DNA of 64,000 nucleotides from JBGAJN01 sp044224905 (GTDB lineage Bacteria; Verrucomicrobiota; Verrucomicrobiia; Limisphaerales; JBGAJN01): the NCBI GenBank assembly GCA_044224905.1, contig JBGAJN010000002.1, positions 1,798,001 to 1,862,000 of the forward strand. Direction: 5' to 3'. The translations under genes and the position numbers were made by a program. This document shows positions 51,288 to 63,200 of this stretch, piece after piece; the first letter of the stretch is position 1, and each line of letters opens with the position of its first letter. The notes under the pieces are model-generated. The model was not told where the DNA came from and did not search any database. It saw only the letters and a program-made list of their open reading frames with translations.

Positions 51288-52337
51288 TTACGGGTTTCGC
51301 TTGACCGCGTGCGGCGGGTGGAGGTGCTTCGCAAGGAAGCGCCAGATTTCGGCGCGGGACTCGAGCGCGGGGGGCGTGTCAATCCGGTTGAAGAGATGGC
51401 CGCCGGGCGCGTTGGTGTAGATGCGGTGCTCGAAAGTTTTTCCGGCGGATTGCAAGGCGGTGATCAGCTTCTGCACTTCGCGCGCTGGCACGTCTTCGTC
51501 GTTGGAGTTGGCGTGGACGAGCAGGGGCGTGCGTAGTTTGTCAGCATTGCGGGCGGGCGAGCGGCGGTGATATTCGTCGGGCGCTTCAGCGAGAGTCTTG
51601 CCGAGGTGATAGGGAGCGGCGAAGAGTTGCTCGTAATCTTTTCCACGGGTGCGGATGCGTTCCTCCAAATCACTCACGGGCACACCGGCGTAGCAGGCTT
51701 GGTAATCGTCCGGATGCGCGAAGACGGTGAGCAGGGCGATCATGCCGCCGTGACTCCAGCCGATGATGCCGACGCGTTGGGGATCGATCTCGCGGTGGCG
51801 GATAAGCATCCAATTGCGCGCGGCGTGAACGTCTTCGATCTCCAAGCCGCCGTAATCGATCAATCGCCAAAAGTCTCCTCCGTAACCGGCGCTGCCGCGA
51901 TAGTCGGGCGCGACGACCGCGTAACCTTGCTGCACGAGTTCGCGGACAATGTGAGCCTCCTCGTCGCTGGCGACGTTGCCGTGAATCTCGCCGTGCACGA
52001 GGACGACGAGCGGGAGCTTCTTCGCGCGGGCGGATTCGCGCGGCATGAACGTGAGCGCGGAGACGACGACTTCGTTGCTGCCGGGAGGTGGTGACGGATT
52101 GTTTGTCGTGCGCGGCGGCGGGCCGGTGAAGCGCACCTTGTCCACGGTTGCGACATCGCTGAGGCGTTGGAACCAGAGCAACTCATCCATCTGCCGCGCG
52201 AGCCGCGCGTGCATTTGACCAACGCCTTCTTCGAGCGAGTTCAGTTTCCTCGAAAGCTCGTTAGTTTCCCCAGCGTTGACGGTGGTCGCCATTGCGGTGG
52301 CGGCCATCAACAACGCGAGGACGACGAACGCTTTCAC
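51288..52337 (-). CDS. Secreted alpha/beta hydrolase (prolyl oligopeptidase/dienelactone hydrolase-like)
   Basis: 349 residues with a signal peptide (MKAFVVLALLMAATAMATTVNA). After a helical stretch of about 40 residues comes an alpha/beta-hydrolase of the S9-peptidase type: oxyanion segment VVLVHGEIHGN, DYRGSAGYGGDFWRL, nucleophile Ser in GIIGWSHGGM, acidic residue in NSNDEDVPAREV, His in APGGHLFNR. Peptidase or esterase activity cannot be distinguished. It is followed 9 bp downstream on the same strand by nothing in operon; the TIM-barrel gene lies upstream with 9 bp between them. Confidence 0.88.
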   Translation of the reverse strand: MKAFVVLALLMAATAMATTVNAGETNELSRKLNSLEEGVGQMHARLARQMDELLWFQRLSDVATVDKVRFTGPPPRTTNNPSPPPGSNEVVVSALTFMPRESARAKKLPLVVLVHGEIHGNVASDEEAHIVRELVQQGYAVVAPDYRGSAGYGGDFWRLIDYGGLEIEDVHAARNWMLIRHREIDPQRVGIIGWSHGGMIALLTVFAHPDDYQACYAGVPVSDLEERIRTRGKDYEQLFAAPYHLGKTLAEAPDEYHRRSPARNADKLRTPLLVHANSNDEDVPAREVQKLITALQSAGKTFEHRIYTNAPGGHLFNRIDTPPALESRAEIWRFLAKHLHPPHAVKRNP

Positions 52338-52346
52338 GATGGGCGA

Positions 52347-53264
52347 CTAGTGACGCGCGACGGCTCCGAACTTGGGAGCGAGCGCGGTGAAGCATTTCTT
52401 TGCGGCGGCGACGGGTTCGTAGCCGGGCTTGTTGAAAACCTGCGCGCTGACTTCGACGACGACGGGGCCGGTCCAGTTGGCCTTCTTCAACAGCGCTGCG
52501 AGTTTCGCGTAATCGGTGTGGCCTTCGCCGGGAAGGAGGAACTGAACCTTCTTCGCATCGCCGGCGGTATCCTTCACGTGGATGAAGCGCGTCTCGGCGA
52601 TCAACGGCTTGAGGGTGGCTTCCATGTCCATGCCCTGAATCTCGAAGTGGCTGAAGTCGTAGCAAAGTTTGATGAATGGGCTGGCGGCTTGCTGGTGAAG
52701 CCAGAGCAAACGCTCGGGAGAATTGACGGCGCTGTTGACGTGCGGCTTGAGGCAAACGGTGAGTTTGTTTGCGGCGGCGGCCTTGGCCCAATCGCGCGCG
52801 CGCTCGGCCATCTTGTCTTTGATCGCATCCCACTCGGGCGATTTGCCGCCGAGGACGGATTCGAGAATCGGCGGTTGGCCGGGCGCGAGTTCGTGGGCGA
52901 TTTCCGCGGCGGCCTTGATGTGATCGAGATTCTTCGCGTGCGCGGCATCGTCGGCGGCGAGGCTCATGTTGTTCATAAGGCCGGAGACGGTGAGGTGATG
53001 GTTGGCGAGTGACTCGCGCAATGCCTTGCGATCAGCGGGCGAGAGCAACTTCGGCTCGGTCGGGTAACCGGCGTTGAGCGCAAGTTCAACGTTGCGATAG
53101 CCAATCTCGGCGCAAGCCTTTAGCGCATCGGCGATCGACAGCGACTTCATTCCATAAAGGCTGAAGCCCAGACTGAGCTGCGAATCCGCGGCGCGGACGG
53201 GCAGGGGAGCCGTGGCGAGCGCAAGTCCGGCGGCGGTGTGTTGAAGGAATTGGCGGCGATTCAT
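52347..53264 (-). CDS. Exported sugar-phosphate isomerase/epimerase-like TIM-barrel protein
   Basis: 305 residues. Begins with a twin-arginine-like leader (MNRRQFLQHTAAGLALATA), suggesting Tat export of a folded, perhaps metal-bound protein. The rest matches the xylose-isomerase-like TIM barrel (AP endonuclease 2 family): LSLGFSLYGMKSLSIADALK, NVELALNAGYP, LCYDFSHFEIQGMDME and FIHVKDTAGDAKKV carry the metal-ligand Glu, Asp and His positions. Co-directional with and 9 bp before the alpha/beta hydrolase gene; both may serve degradation of a plant or algal sugar derivative, an inference. Confidence 0.88.
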   Translation of the reverse strand: MNRRQFLQHTAAGLALATAPLPVRAADSQLSLGFSLYGMKSLSIADALKACAEIGYRNVELALNAGYPTEPKLLSPADRKALRESLANHHLTVSGLMNNMSLAADDAAHAKNLDHIKAAAEIAHELAPGQPPILESVLGGKSPEWDAIKDKMAERARDWAKAAAANKLTVCLKPHVNSAVNSPERLLWLHQQAASPFIKLCYDFSHFEIQGMDMEATLKPLIAETRFIHVKDTAGDAKKVQFLLPGEGHTDYAKLAALLKKANWTGPVVVEVSAQVFNKPGYEPVAAAKKCFTALAPKFGAVARH

Positions 53265-53436
53265 GTTTTGCGAAAGGGTGTTTGCTGGCGTGACCGTTCA
53301 GCTGGTTTAGGGCGGCGTGTTCGCGATTGATTGATAGCGGAGAATATCAGTGGCGCCGGGCGGATCGAAGCAATTTGTCACAGGGGTTTAACTTTGGTCT
53401 TTGAACTTGGGCGCTTGAAATCTAGTCTCCGCCGCG

Positions 53437-54705
53437 ATGTCGCGACTACCATTTGAACTCCTGCTGGCGCTGCGCTACCTGCGGCCAAAGAGGACGTTCG
53501 TGTCGGTCATCACCTTGATCTCGGTGATCGGCGTGATGCTTGGCGTGGCGGTGTTGATCATCGTGATTAGCGTGATGAGCGGATTCGACCGGCAATTGCG
53601 GGAGAAAATTCTCGGCTTCAACGCGCACCTGAAAGTGTATGGCACGGGCTCGATGACGAACTACCCGGCGACGATTGACCTCGTCGCGAAGAATCCGCAC
53701 GTGAAGGGCGTCGCGCCGCTCGTGATGGTGCAGGTGCTCGTCAAGGCGCAGGCCGGTGCCGCCAATCCCCAGGTGAGCGCGCCGTGGGTTCGCGGAATCG
53801 ATCCCAAGCGGGAAGACAGCGTGAGCGTTCTACCCACGAGCATTGTGCATGGCGCCTACGATGTTCGCGGGAATGGATTGCTCGTGGGTTCGGAATTCGC
53901 GCGTTCGATGGGCCTGCTCGTCGGTGACAAGGTTTCGATTTATTCGCCGCGCAACTTGCAAAAGATGGAGCGCGGTCAGGGTAAGGCGGATCAGGAGGCA
54001 ATTCTCCCGGATGAATTTGTGGTGCGCGGCATCTTCGATGTTGGCCATTACGAATACAACGCGTCGGTGGTGGTGACGTCGCTGGGGAACGCGCAGGATC
54101 TGGCGGAGGTGGGCAGTGGCGCGAACGCCTTGCTGGTGATTCTCGACGATCCGATGCGCGCCGAAGCGGTGCGGTCGGAATTGCTGCCGGTGTTGGGAAA
54201 AGGTTTCGCCATCAGCACGTGGAGCGAGGAGAACTCCGGCATCCTGAACGCGTTGCTCGTGGAAAAGAATGTCATGTTCTACATCCTGTTCTTCATCATG
54301 ATCGTTGCGGCGTTCGGGATCACGAGCGTGTTGATCACGTTTGTGGTGCAGAAGACTCGCGAGATCGGCGTGCTCAAGGCGCTCGGCGCGACGCGGGCGC
54401 AAGTCATGTGGCTGTTCCTCAGTCAGAGCGTGATGGTCGGCGTGCTTGGCGTGCTGACTGGATTTGGCTTCGGGATGCTCGCGTTGCACTATCGAAATAA
54501 CTTTCTCCATTTCATGAATCGACTCACGGGATTCGAATTGTTCCCGGCGCAGATTTATACGTTCAGCGAATTGCCGGCATTGATCGTGCCGCAGGACATC
54601 GCGATTATTTGTGGAGGTTCGCTCGTCATTTGCGTGCTCGCCGGATTGCTGCCGGCGTGGAACGCGGGTCGTTTGAAACCGGTGGAGGCGCTGCGCCATG
54701 AATGA
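53437..54705 (+). CDS. lolC: Lipoprotein-releasing ABC permease LolC/LolE
   Basis: Inner-membrane part of the complex that extracts lipoproteins for transfer to the outer membrane. 422 residues; N-terminal TM (LISVIGVMLGVAVLIIVISVMSGF), a large periplasmic domain, then three TM segments with the FtsX-type signature (ITFVVQKTREIGVLKALGAT). The gene overlaps lolD by 8 bp. Only one permease gene is present, so it may act as a homodimer or with a paralog elsewhere; C versus E cannot be told apart. Confidence 0.93.
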   Translation: MSRLPFELLLALRYLRPKRTFVSVITLISVIGVMLGVAVLIIVISVMSGFDRQLREKILGFNAHLKVYGTGSMTNYPATIDLVAKNPHVKGVAPLVMVQVLVKAQAGAANPQVSAPWVRGIDPKREDSVSVLPTSIVHGAYDVRGNGLLVGSEFARSMGLLVGDKVSIYSPRNLQKMERGQGKADQEAILPDEFVVRGIFDVGHYEYNASVVVTSLGNAQDLAEVGSGANALLVILDDPMRAEAVRSELLPVLGKGFAISTWSEENSGILNALLVEKNVMFYILFFIMIVAAFGITSVLITFVVQKTREIGVLKALGATRAQVMWLFLSQSVMVGVLGVLTGFGFGMLALHYRNNFLHFMNRLTGFELFPAQIYTFSELPALIVPQDIAIICGGSLVICVLAGLLPAWNAGRLKPVEALRHE

Positions 54706-55384
54706 CGGCAACGCCGCTCCACTCCTCGAAGCGCGCGGGGTTTTCAAAACCTACGTGCTGGGGAAACGCAAACTCGAAGTGCTCCACGGCGTCGATCTGC
54801 GCGTGCGACGTGGGGAATTCGTGGCGCTGCGCGGCGCGTCGGGCGCGGGCAAGAGCACGCTATTACATTTGCTGGGCGGCTTGGATTCGCCGGACGCGGG
54901 GGAGTTGTGGTTTGCGGGTGAGAATCTGGCGAGTCATTCCGAGAGTGCCTTAGCCCGGCTTCGCAATGAGCGCATCGGATTCATCTTCCAAGCTTACCAT
55001 TTGCTGCCTGAACTGGATGCGTTGGAAAACGTCTGCTTGCCGGCCCGCATGGCGCGCACGAATGCGGCGGTTGCGGAGAAGCGTGGTCGCGACTTGCTCG
55101 CGCGCGTGGGTTTGGGCGAGCGGTTGGATCACAAGCCATACGAACTGTCGGGTGGCGAGCAGCAGCGTGTGGCGATCGCTCGAGCCATGATCAATCAGCC
55201 GGAGTTGATTCTGGCTGACGAGCCGACGGGCAATCTCGATTCTCACACGGGCAGCGAAATCATCGACCTGCTCTGCGCTCTCCGCGCGGAACGCAACGTA
55301 ACGTTGCTGATCGCGACTCACGACGCAAATGTTGCCGCTCGCGCGCCGCGGGTGGTGGAAGTGTTGGACGGGAAGGTTGCGTAG
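54698..55384 (+). CDS. lolD: Lipoprotein-releasing ABC ATPase LolD
   Basis: 228-residue cytoplasmic ATPase of the Lol complex: Walker A GASGAGKSTLLHLLGG, Q-loop FIFQAYHLLPELDALENV, signature LSGGEQQRVAIARAM, Walker B LILADEPTGNLD, H-loop ATHD. Overlap with lolC gives translational coupling. The QAYHLLPELDALENV region is the contact area with FtsX-type permeases, consistent with the pairing. It follows MacB/LolD subfamily pattern, so a MacB-like exporter is the alternative. Confidence 0.95.
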   Translation: MNDGNAAPLLEARGVFKTYVLGKRKLEVLHGVDLRVRRGEFVALRGASGAGKSTLLHLLGGLDSPDAGELWFAGENLASHSESALARLRNERIGFIFQAYHLLPELDALENVCLPARMARTNAAVAEKRGRDLLARVGLGERLDHKPYELSGGEQQRVAIARAMINQPELILADEPTGNLDSHTGSEIIDLLCALRAERNVTLLIATHDANVAARAPRVVEVLDGKVA

Positions 55385-55522
55385 CGTCGGCAGTGATTTA
55401 GATTGGAGAGGCGTTCCCGCTTGGCGGGCTTGATCGGGACGGTAGTTCGCTTTCGCAGTTTGTTTCCAATTCTGAATTGCGCCGCCGCTTGGCGTCTGCG
55501 TAGTCTGCAAAAGTTTAACGGC

Positions 55523-56389
55523 ATGAAAATCTACATCGACGGAAAATATTACGACGAAAAGAACGCGAAGATCTCCGTGTTTGATCACGGTTTGCTGTAT
55601 GGCGACGGTGTCTTCGAAGGCATCCGCGCTTATCATGGCCGTGTCTTCAAATTGAAGGAACACATCGACCGCCTCTTTTATTCCGCCAAGGCGATCCTCC
55701 TCGATATCCCGATTTCGCACTCTGAGTTGATGACTGCTGTCGTGGAGACCTGCCGCAAGAGCAAGATCAAGGACGGCTATATTCGTCTCGTCGTGACTCG
55801 CGGCGCTGGCGGCTTGGGACTTGATCCGCGCCGTTGCCCGAAAGCTTCCGTGATCATTATCGCGGACAAGATTCAGGTTTATCCGCCGGAGAAGTACGCG
55901 CGCGGTCTCGACATCGTGACGGTGCCAACCGTGCGCAACTTGCATAGCGCGGTGAACCCGGCAATCAAGTCGCTGAACTATCTGAACAACATTCTCGCGA
56001 AGATCGAAGCGAACAACGCCGGCGTGGAAGAAGCGATCATGTTGAACGCGGAAGGATTCGTTGCCGAATGCACCGCCGACAACATCTTCATCATTCGCGG
56101 TGGGCAATTGTTCACGCCGCCGCTTTCCGCTGGTGCGCTTTACGGCATCACGCGCGCGACGGTGATCGAGTTGGCGAAACTGTCGGGATATCCGGTTTCG
56201 GAACCGAACCTCACCCGTTACGACATTTTCAACGCGGACGAATGCTTCCTCACCGGCACGGGCGCGGAGTTGATCCCGGTGGTGAAGGTGGACGGACGCG
56301 TCATCGGAACCGGCAAACCAGGTCCGATCACTCGCGAGCTGGTGGAGCGCTACCACGCCTTGACTAAAACCAGTGGTGAGCCGATATAG
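55523..56389 (+). CDS. ilvE: Branched-chain amino acid aminotransferase (class IV)
   Basis: PLP enzyme that makes leucine, isoleucine and valine from their oxo acids. 288 residues from ATG 55523, where conservation begins (KIYIDGKYYDEKNAKISVFDHGLLYGDGVFEG). The Schiff-base lysine is in NPAIKSLNYLNN, and EEAIMLNAEGFVAECTADNIF gives the Glu/Thr cofactor contacts. Length and motifs fit BCAT; D-amino acid transaminase and aminodeoxychorismate lyase are related class IV alternatives but the SLNYLNN segment favours BCAT. Stands 18 bp before mcsA. Confidence 0.9.
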   Translation: MKIYIDGKYYDEKNAKISVFDHGLLYGDGVFEGIRAYHGRVFKLKEHIDRLFYSAKAILLDIPISHSELMTAVVETCRKSKIKDGYIRLVVTRGAGGLGLDPRRCPKASVIIIADKIQVYPPEKYARGLDIVTVPTVRNLHSAVNPAIKSLNYLNNILAKIEANNAGVEEAIMLNAEGFVAECTADNIFIIRGGQLFTPPLSAGALYGITRATVIELAKLSGYPVSEPNLTRYDIFNADECFLTGTGAELIPVVKVDGRVIGTGKPGPITRELVERYHALTKTSGEPI

Positions 56390-56407
56390 CCTCGGACACA
56401 GAAAATT

Positions 56408-56917
56408 ATGCTGTGCAATATTTGTAAAGAGAACGAAGCGACCGTCCACCTGACGGAAATCATCGGTGACAAGATGAAGAAGGTGGATCTGTGCGAATCG
56501 TGCTCGAAGGCCAAGGGCGTCAGCGACCCGACGGGGTTCGCCATGGCTGACATGCTCTTCGGACTTGGCGCAGCAAAAGAAATGGAGCAGGCAACGACCG
56601 GTACGGACGTCACCTGCCCGCAATGCGGTTTCACCCAGGCGGATTTCAAGAAAGCCGGACGGCTTGGTTGCGCTGAGTGTTACAACACTTTCTCCGAAGG
56701 TTTGGAAGGCTTGCTCAAGACGATGCACAAGGCGACCAAGCATATTGGCAAGGTTCCGCAAGCCTTGCGCACCGCGAAGGACCAGAAGGAAAAATTGAAG
56801 TCCTTGAGCAAAAAGCTCGACAAGGCAATCGCCGAGGAAGATTTCGAATCGGCAGCGCAACTCCGTGATGAGATCCGGCAGTTGAAAGATAAACTCAGCG
56901 ACGTGAGCACGAGCTAA
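56408..56917 (+). CDS. mcsA: McsA-like zinc-finger/UVR protein
   Basis: Partner and activator of the arginine kinase McsB. 169 residues with four CxxC pairs: CNIC (3-6), CESC (about 29-32), CPQC and CAEC in the middle, as in McsA zinc sites, and a UvrB/UvrC (UVR) helical motif at about 130-163 (KLDKAIAEEDFESAAQLRDE). It stops 2 bp before the mcsB start, fitting a mcsA-mcsB-clpC operon. UvrC/other UVR proteins are much longer, so they are excluded. Confidence 0.92.
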   Translation: MLCNICKENEATVHLTEIIGDKMKKVDLCESCSKAKGVSDPTGFAMADMLFGLGAAKEMEQATTGTDVTCPQCGFTQADFKKAGRLGCAECYNTFSEGLEGLLKTMHKATKHIGKVPQALRTAKDQKEKLKSLSKKLDKAIAEEDFESAAQLRDEIRQLKDKLSDVSTS

Positions 56918-56919
56918 CC

Positions 56920-58032
56920 ATGAATATCCATGAGTTCTTGCTCGCCAATGAAGTTCACACCCGGCACACCGGGCCGCAGGACAGAATCGTCCTGTCGAGC
57001 CGTGTTCGTCTCGCGCGGAACCTGAAGAATTTCGCTTTCCCCGGCTGGGCCAAGAAACAGGAGCGCGTCAAGACGCTCGAAGTCGTTCGCCCCGCGGTGG
57101 AACATCTCCCGCAATTGACCGGCGCGTTTTCCGAGTCGATGGACAATCTCAGCGCCCTCGACAAAAACATTCTTGTCGAACGTCATCTCATTAGCCGTGA
57201 ACACGCGGCCAAGAGCACCGGCAGCGGCGTGGTGTTGAACCCTGAGCAGACTCTCTGCGTGATGATCAACGAAGAAGATCATCTGCGAATGCAATGCCTT
57301 CGTCCGGGACTCCAGGTTCGCGCGGCGTGGCAGGCGATCGATCAGGTCGACAGCGCGTTGGAGAAGTCGCTCGATTTCGCTTTCTCGCCGGAGCTCGGTT
57401 ACCTCACCGCGTGTCCGACGAACCTCGGAACTGGCATTCGCGTCAGCGCGATGTTGCATCTTCCGGCATTGGTTCTGTCCGAGCAGATCAACCAGATCAT
57501 CCAAGCCGTCAACAAGCTTGGACTCGCTGTTCGTGGTCTTTACGGCGAAGGCACCGAAGCGCTCGGCAATATTTTCCAGGTGTCGAACCAAATGACCCTC
57601 GGTGAGGCGGAATCGGACATCGTCGAGCGGATCAATAAAGTGCTCCTGCAATTGATTGAGCACGAGGAAAACGCCCGCGCCACCTTGATGGAGAAAAAGA
57701 CTAAGATGGTCTACAACCATATTGGTCGCGCCTACGGTATTCTGGCCAATGCCCACAGCATTTCCTCGAAGGAATCGATGAATTTGCTCTCGTTAATGCG
57801 ATTGGGCGTGGACTTGGGGCTCTTTCCCGGCGTTGAGCGTGCAAGCTTGGAAGATTTGTTCACCATCACGCAGCCGGGTCATTTGCAAAAACGCTATTCC
57901 GAGAAGCTCGCGGCTGAGGAACGCGATTTGCTACGCGCAGATATGTTGCGTGAACGCCTGCGAAATATTTCCCGCCCGATTGTCAAACCGACGCCGCCTG
58001 CTGGTGAGGGGCTCGACAAACCGAATGCCTGA
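56920..58032 (+). CDS. mcsB: Protein arginine kinase McsB
   Basis: Phosphorylates arginine residues, tagging proteins for degradation by ClpC-ClpP in Firmicutes. 370 residues of phosphagen-kinase fold: IVLSSRVRLARNLKNFAFPG near residue 25 with ATP-binding arginines, NEEDHLRMQCLRPG (catalytic Glu-containing loop), and FAFSPELGYLTACPTNLGTGIRV (Cys and Arg of the active site). C-terminal NHIGRAYGILANAHSISSKES segment is typical of bacterial McsB. No CtsR repressor precedes mcsA, unlike in Firmicutes. Confidence 0.95.
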   Translation: MNIHEFLLANEVHTRHTGPQDRIVLSSRVRLARNLKNFAFPGWAKKQERVKTLEVVRPAVEHLPQLTGAFSESMDNLSALDKNILVERHLISREHAAKSTGSGVVLNPEQTLCVMINEEDHLRMQCLRPGLQVRAAWQAIDQVDSALEKSLDFAFSPELGYLTACPTNLGTGIRVSAMLHLPALVLSEQINQIIQAVNKLGLAVRGLYGEGTEALGNIFQVSNQMTLGEAESDIVERINKVLLQLIEHEENARATLMEKKTKMVYNHIGRAYGILANAHSISSKESMNLLSLMRLGVDLGLFPGVERASLEDLFTITQPGHLQKRYSEKLAAEERDLLRADMLRERLRNISRPIVKPTPPAGEGLDKPNA

Positions 58033-58046
58033 AGCACATTGAAAAT

Positions 58047-60584
<2,538 letters not shown>

Positions 60585-60601
60585 GCCTGATTAAATTCAA
60601 C

Positions 60602-60633
60602 AACGCCACTCGCGCGAGCGGGTGGCGTTTTTT
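60602..60633 (+). terminator. Intrinsic terminator of the mcsA-mcsB-clpC run
   Basis: 12-bp stem, 60602-60613 with 60618-60629 (one G-U pair), closed by a GCGA tetraloop of GNRA type, then TTTTTT. Confidence 0.85.
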
Positions 60634-60669
60634 GTTTTCAGTTGCGTCACGTTCCTTCAGCAGGCTTGA

Positions 60670-61461
60670 ATGGCCTACGCAATGATTGGTCTGGCTTCAA
60701 AAATAATAAGCGAGTGGTTTCTGGGACTCGGCAGCATCACGGTGCTGTTCGCTGAGCTGTGCCGGTCGTTCTTTAGCCGCAGGCCGGATCTGCGCCAGTT
60801 GATCTATCAGATTTATTTCGTCGGCGTGAAATCCCAGTCCGTGGTGCTGATCACGGGCGCGTTCACTGGAATGGTGCTGTGCGCACAGACTTATTTCCAA
60901 TTTCACAAGGTCAAGATGGACACGGCGACGATGGCGGTCGTGAGCGTTTCCATGTGCAGCGAACTCGGTCCAGTGTTGACCGGTCTGATGGTCGCCGGAC
61001 GCGTTGGCGCGGCGTTTGCGGCGGAGCTGGGCACCATGCGGGTCACGGAGCAGATCGACGCTTTGCGTGCGTTGGCGACCCATCCGGTGGATTACCTGAT
61101 CGTGCCGCGTTTCTGCGCCACGATGATCGCCATGCCGTTGCTCGCGGCGGAATCGATCGCGATCGGTATCACGGCGGGTTATACGGTCGGGGTGTCGTTG
61201 CTCGGAATTGATCCGGCCTACTTGTTTCACAACATGCTGCGTTATACGCAGGACGTGGATCTCATTATCGGTTTGATCAAGTCGAGCGTGTTCGGCGGCA
61301 TCATTGCCATCGTCGCTTGCTACAAAGGGATGACGTGCCCGAACGGTGCTGAAGGCGTTGGTCGAGCCACCACCGAAGCGGTCGTTTACGCGTCGATCTC
61401 CATTTTGATCAGCAACTTTTTCCTGACGCTCCTGCTCACGGCGATGTTCCCAGGAATATGA
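60670..61461 (+). CDS. mlaE: MlaE-family phospholipid transport permease
   Basis: Inner-membrane permease of the Mla-type ABC system that moves phospholipid between the membranes. 263 residues, about five TM segments; the family block TGLMVAGRVGAAFAAELGTMRVTEQIDALRAL (residues ~112-143; key E, R and Q) and VGRATTEAVVYASISIL at the end are intact. The ATG at 60670 follows 36 bp after the terminator. The stop overlaps the mlaF start (ATGA). Confidence 0.94.
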   Translation: MAYAMIGLASKIISEWFLGLGSITVLFAELCRSFFSRRPDLRQLIYQIYFVGVKSQSVVLITGAFTGMVLCAQTYFQFHKVKMDTATMAVVSVSMCSELGPVLTGLMVAGRVGAAFAAELGTMRVTEQIDALRALATHPVDYLIVPRFCATMIAMPLLAAESIAIGITAGYTVGVSLLGIDPAYLFHNMLRYTQDVDLIIGLIKSSVFGGIIAIVACYKGMTCPNGAEGVGRATTEAVVYASISILISNFFLTLLLTAMFPGI

Positions 61462-62204
61462 TCGAGACGCGCGCATTGACGAAGAGCTTCGGTGTGCAGC
61501 GCGTGCTGAACGGCGTCGATCTGCGCATCGAGACGAGCGAGGCGGTCGTGATTATCGGGCGCAGCGGCGGCGGCAAAAGCATTCTGCTCAAGCACCTCAT
61601 CGGCTTGCTCACGCCGGATGGCGGTGACGTTTTGATAGATGGCGAAAGCATTGCTCGCATGAACGAGCGACAACTCCTTCGCGTGCGCGGCCGGTTTGGA
61701 ATGTTGTTTCAGGGTGCCGCGCTGTTTGACTCGTTGAATGTCGCCGAGAACGTGGCTTTCGCGTTGCGTCGCCGGGAAAAACTCACCGAGAAGGAAATTG
61801 CGGTAAAGGTCGCCGCCGCGTTGGAGATGGTGGATCTTGCCGGCATCGAGAAGAAGATGCCGTCCGAGCTTTCCGGCGGCATGCGCAAACGTGTTGGCCT
61901 CGCGCGAGCGGTGGTCTACAAGCCGGCGTTCGTCCTCTACGACGAACCGACGACGGGCTTGGATCCGATCGCTTCCGACGCCATTGATCAATTGATCATC
62001 CGAGTGTGGAAGTTGCTCAAAGTCACCACCGTCGTGGTCACACACGATTTGCGCAGCGCGTTCCGGATTGGCGAACGGATTTTGATGCTGCACCAGGGGA
62101 AGATTTATTACACGGGCACGCCCGAGGAAACGAAGACGACCTCAGACCCGGTCGTGCAGCGCTTTGTGGCGGGCGTTGCGGACACAAAAGACACAATGTT
62201 TTGA
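61458..62204 (+). CDS. mlaF: MlaF-family phospholipid transport ATPase
   Basis: ATPase of the Mla/MCE complex, 248 residues. Walker A IGRSGGGKSILLK, signature LSGGMRKRVGLARAV, Walker B FVLYDEPTTGLDP, H-loop VTHDL. The last 20 residues (DPVVQRFVAGVADTKD) match the MlaF C-terminal extension that binds MlaB in E. coli. Overlaps mlaE by four bases; mlaD begins 1 bp after its stop. No mlaB gene adjoins. Confidence 0.95.
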   Translation: MIETRALTKSFGVQRVLNGVDLRIETSEAVVIIGRSGGGKSILLKHLIGLLTPDGGDVLIDGESIARMNERQLLRVRGRFGMLFQGAALFDSLNVAENVAFALRRREKLTEKEIAVKVAAALEMVDLAGIEKKMPSELSGGMRKRVGLARAVVYKPAFVLYDEPTTGLDPIASDAIDQLIIRVWKLLKVTTVVVTHDLRSAFRIGERILMLHQGKIYYTGTPEETKTTSDPVVQRFVAGVADTKDTMF

Positions 62205-62205
62205 T

Positions 62206-63198
62206 ATGGAAAAGACGCGCGTTGAATGGAAAGTCGGAGTGTTTGTCACGATCGGCCTCTTGTTGCTGGGCACGCTGATCCTCAACTTCAGCAAGGGCGC
62301 CTCGGTGTTCAAAAAGAGCTACGAGCTGCGGTTGCGCACCGGCAACGTCGGCGGCATCAAGACGCAGGCCAGCGTGTTGATGGCGGGCGTGGTGATCGGC
62401 CACGTCGTCAGCACGGAATTGGAGCCGGATGGAAAAAGCGTGATCGCCCGGTTGAAGATTTACGATCGCTATCAGATCTATCGTGACGCGGTATTCGTCA
62501 TCGAACAGGCGGGGTTCTTGGGTGATCAATATGTTTCCATCATTCCGCGCGAGAACAAAGGCGAGACTTTTAAGGGTGGCGAGGAAGTCACCTGCGCCGA
62601 GCCGTTCAACTTGCAGGAAGTGGCGCGGTCTGCGGCCGGACTCATCCAGCGCGTCGATCAAACCGCAAAGAAGCTTAACGAAGCCGTCTCGCGAATCGAC
62701 CGCGTCCTGTTGGGCGAAGAAAACCTCGCGCTGCTGTCCCGCACCGTAACGAACCTCAGCCTGGTTTCCGAACGCGCGATCGGGACGATGGACGGCTTGG
62801 ATCGCGTGGTTCAGACCAACGCGCCGGTCATTGCGTCGGCTGTAAGCAACTTGCACACGTTTACCGAGCAACTCGACCGGGTGGCGGTCGATTTACGAGC
62901 TCTGGTTGCCGAAAACCGCCCGAACATCAGTAACGCGGTCAAAAACGTGGAAATTGCCACCAGCACGGCCCGAAATGTGATGGATGACGTCCAAGCGGGT
63001 AAGGGCACCGTGGGAGCGCTTCTTAAGGACCCGGCCACAAAAGCCGAAATGGAGAGTGTAATGAAGAATCTCGACGACCTGACCGGAAGCCTGGCGGTTG
63101 CGAGCAAAAATCTCAGTGAAAACGGTCTCTGGCGCTTCCTGTGGAAGCCCAAGCCGGTGGCGACGAACGATCCGCCCGCTTCCGGCAAACCGCGTTAA
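62206..63198 (+). CDS. mlaD: MlaD-family MCE-domain phospholipid-binding protein
   Basis: 330 residues from ATG 62206. One N-terminal TM anchor (EWKVGVFVTIGLLLLGTLIL), then a single MCE domain at about 35-115 (YELRLRTGNVGGIKTQASVLMAG, GFLGDQYVSIIP), then a long helical coiled-coil tail of about 200 residues. That tail, much longer than in E. coli MlaD (183 residues in total), resembles the MCE proteins that form long barrels or needles across the periplasm. Ends with a Pro-rich basic stretch. Together with mlaE and mlaF makes the core of the system; mlaB and mlaC are missing nearby. Confidence 0.92.
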   Translation: MEKTRVEWKVGVFVTIGLLLLGTLILNFSKGASVFKKSYELRLRTGNVGGIKTQASVLMAGVVIGHVVSTELEPDGKSVIARLKIYDRYQIYRDAVFVIEQAGFLGDQYVSIIPRENKGETFKGGEEVTCAEPFNLQEVARSAAGLIQRVDQTAKKLNEAVSRIDRVLLGEENLALLSRTVTNLSLVSERAIGTMDGLDRVVQTNAPVIASAVSNLHTFTEQLDRVAVDLRALVAENRPNISNAVKNVEIATSTARNVMDDVQAGKGTVGALLKDPATKAEMESVMKNLDDLTGSLAVASKNLSENGLWRFLWKPKPVATNDPPASGKPR

Positions 63199-63200
63199 AC

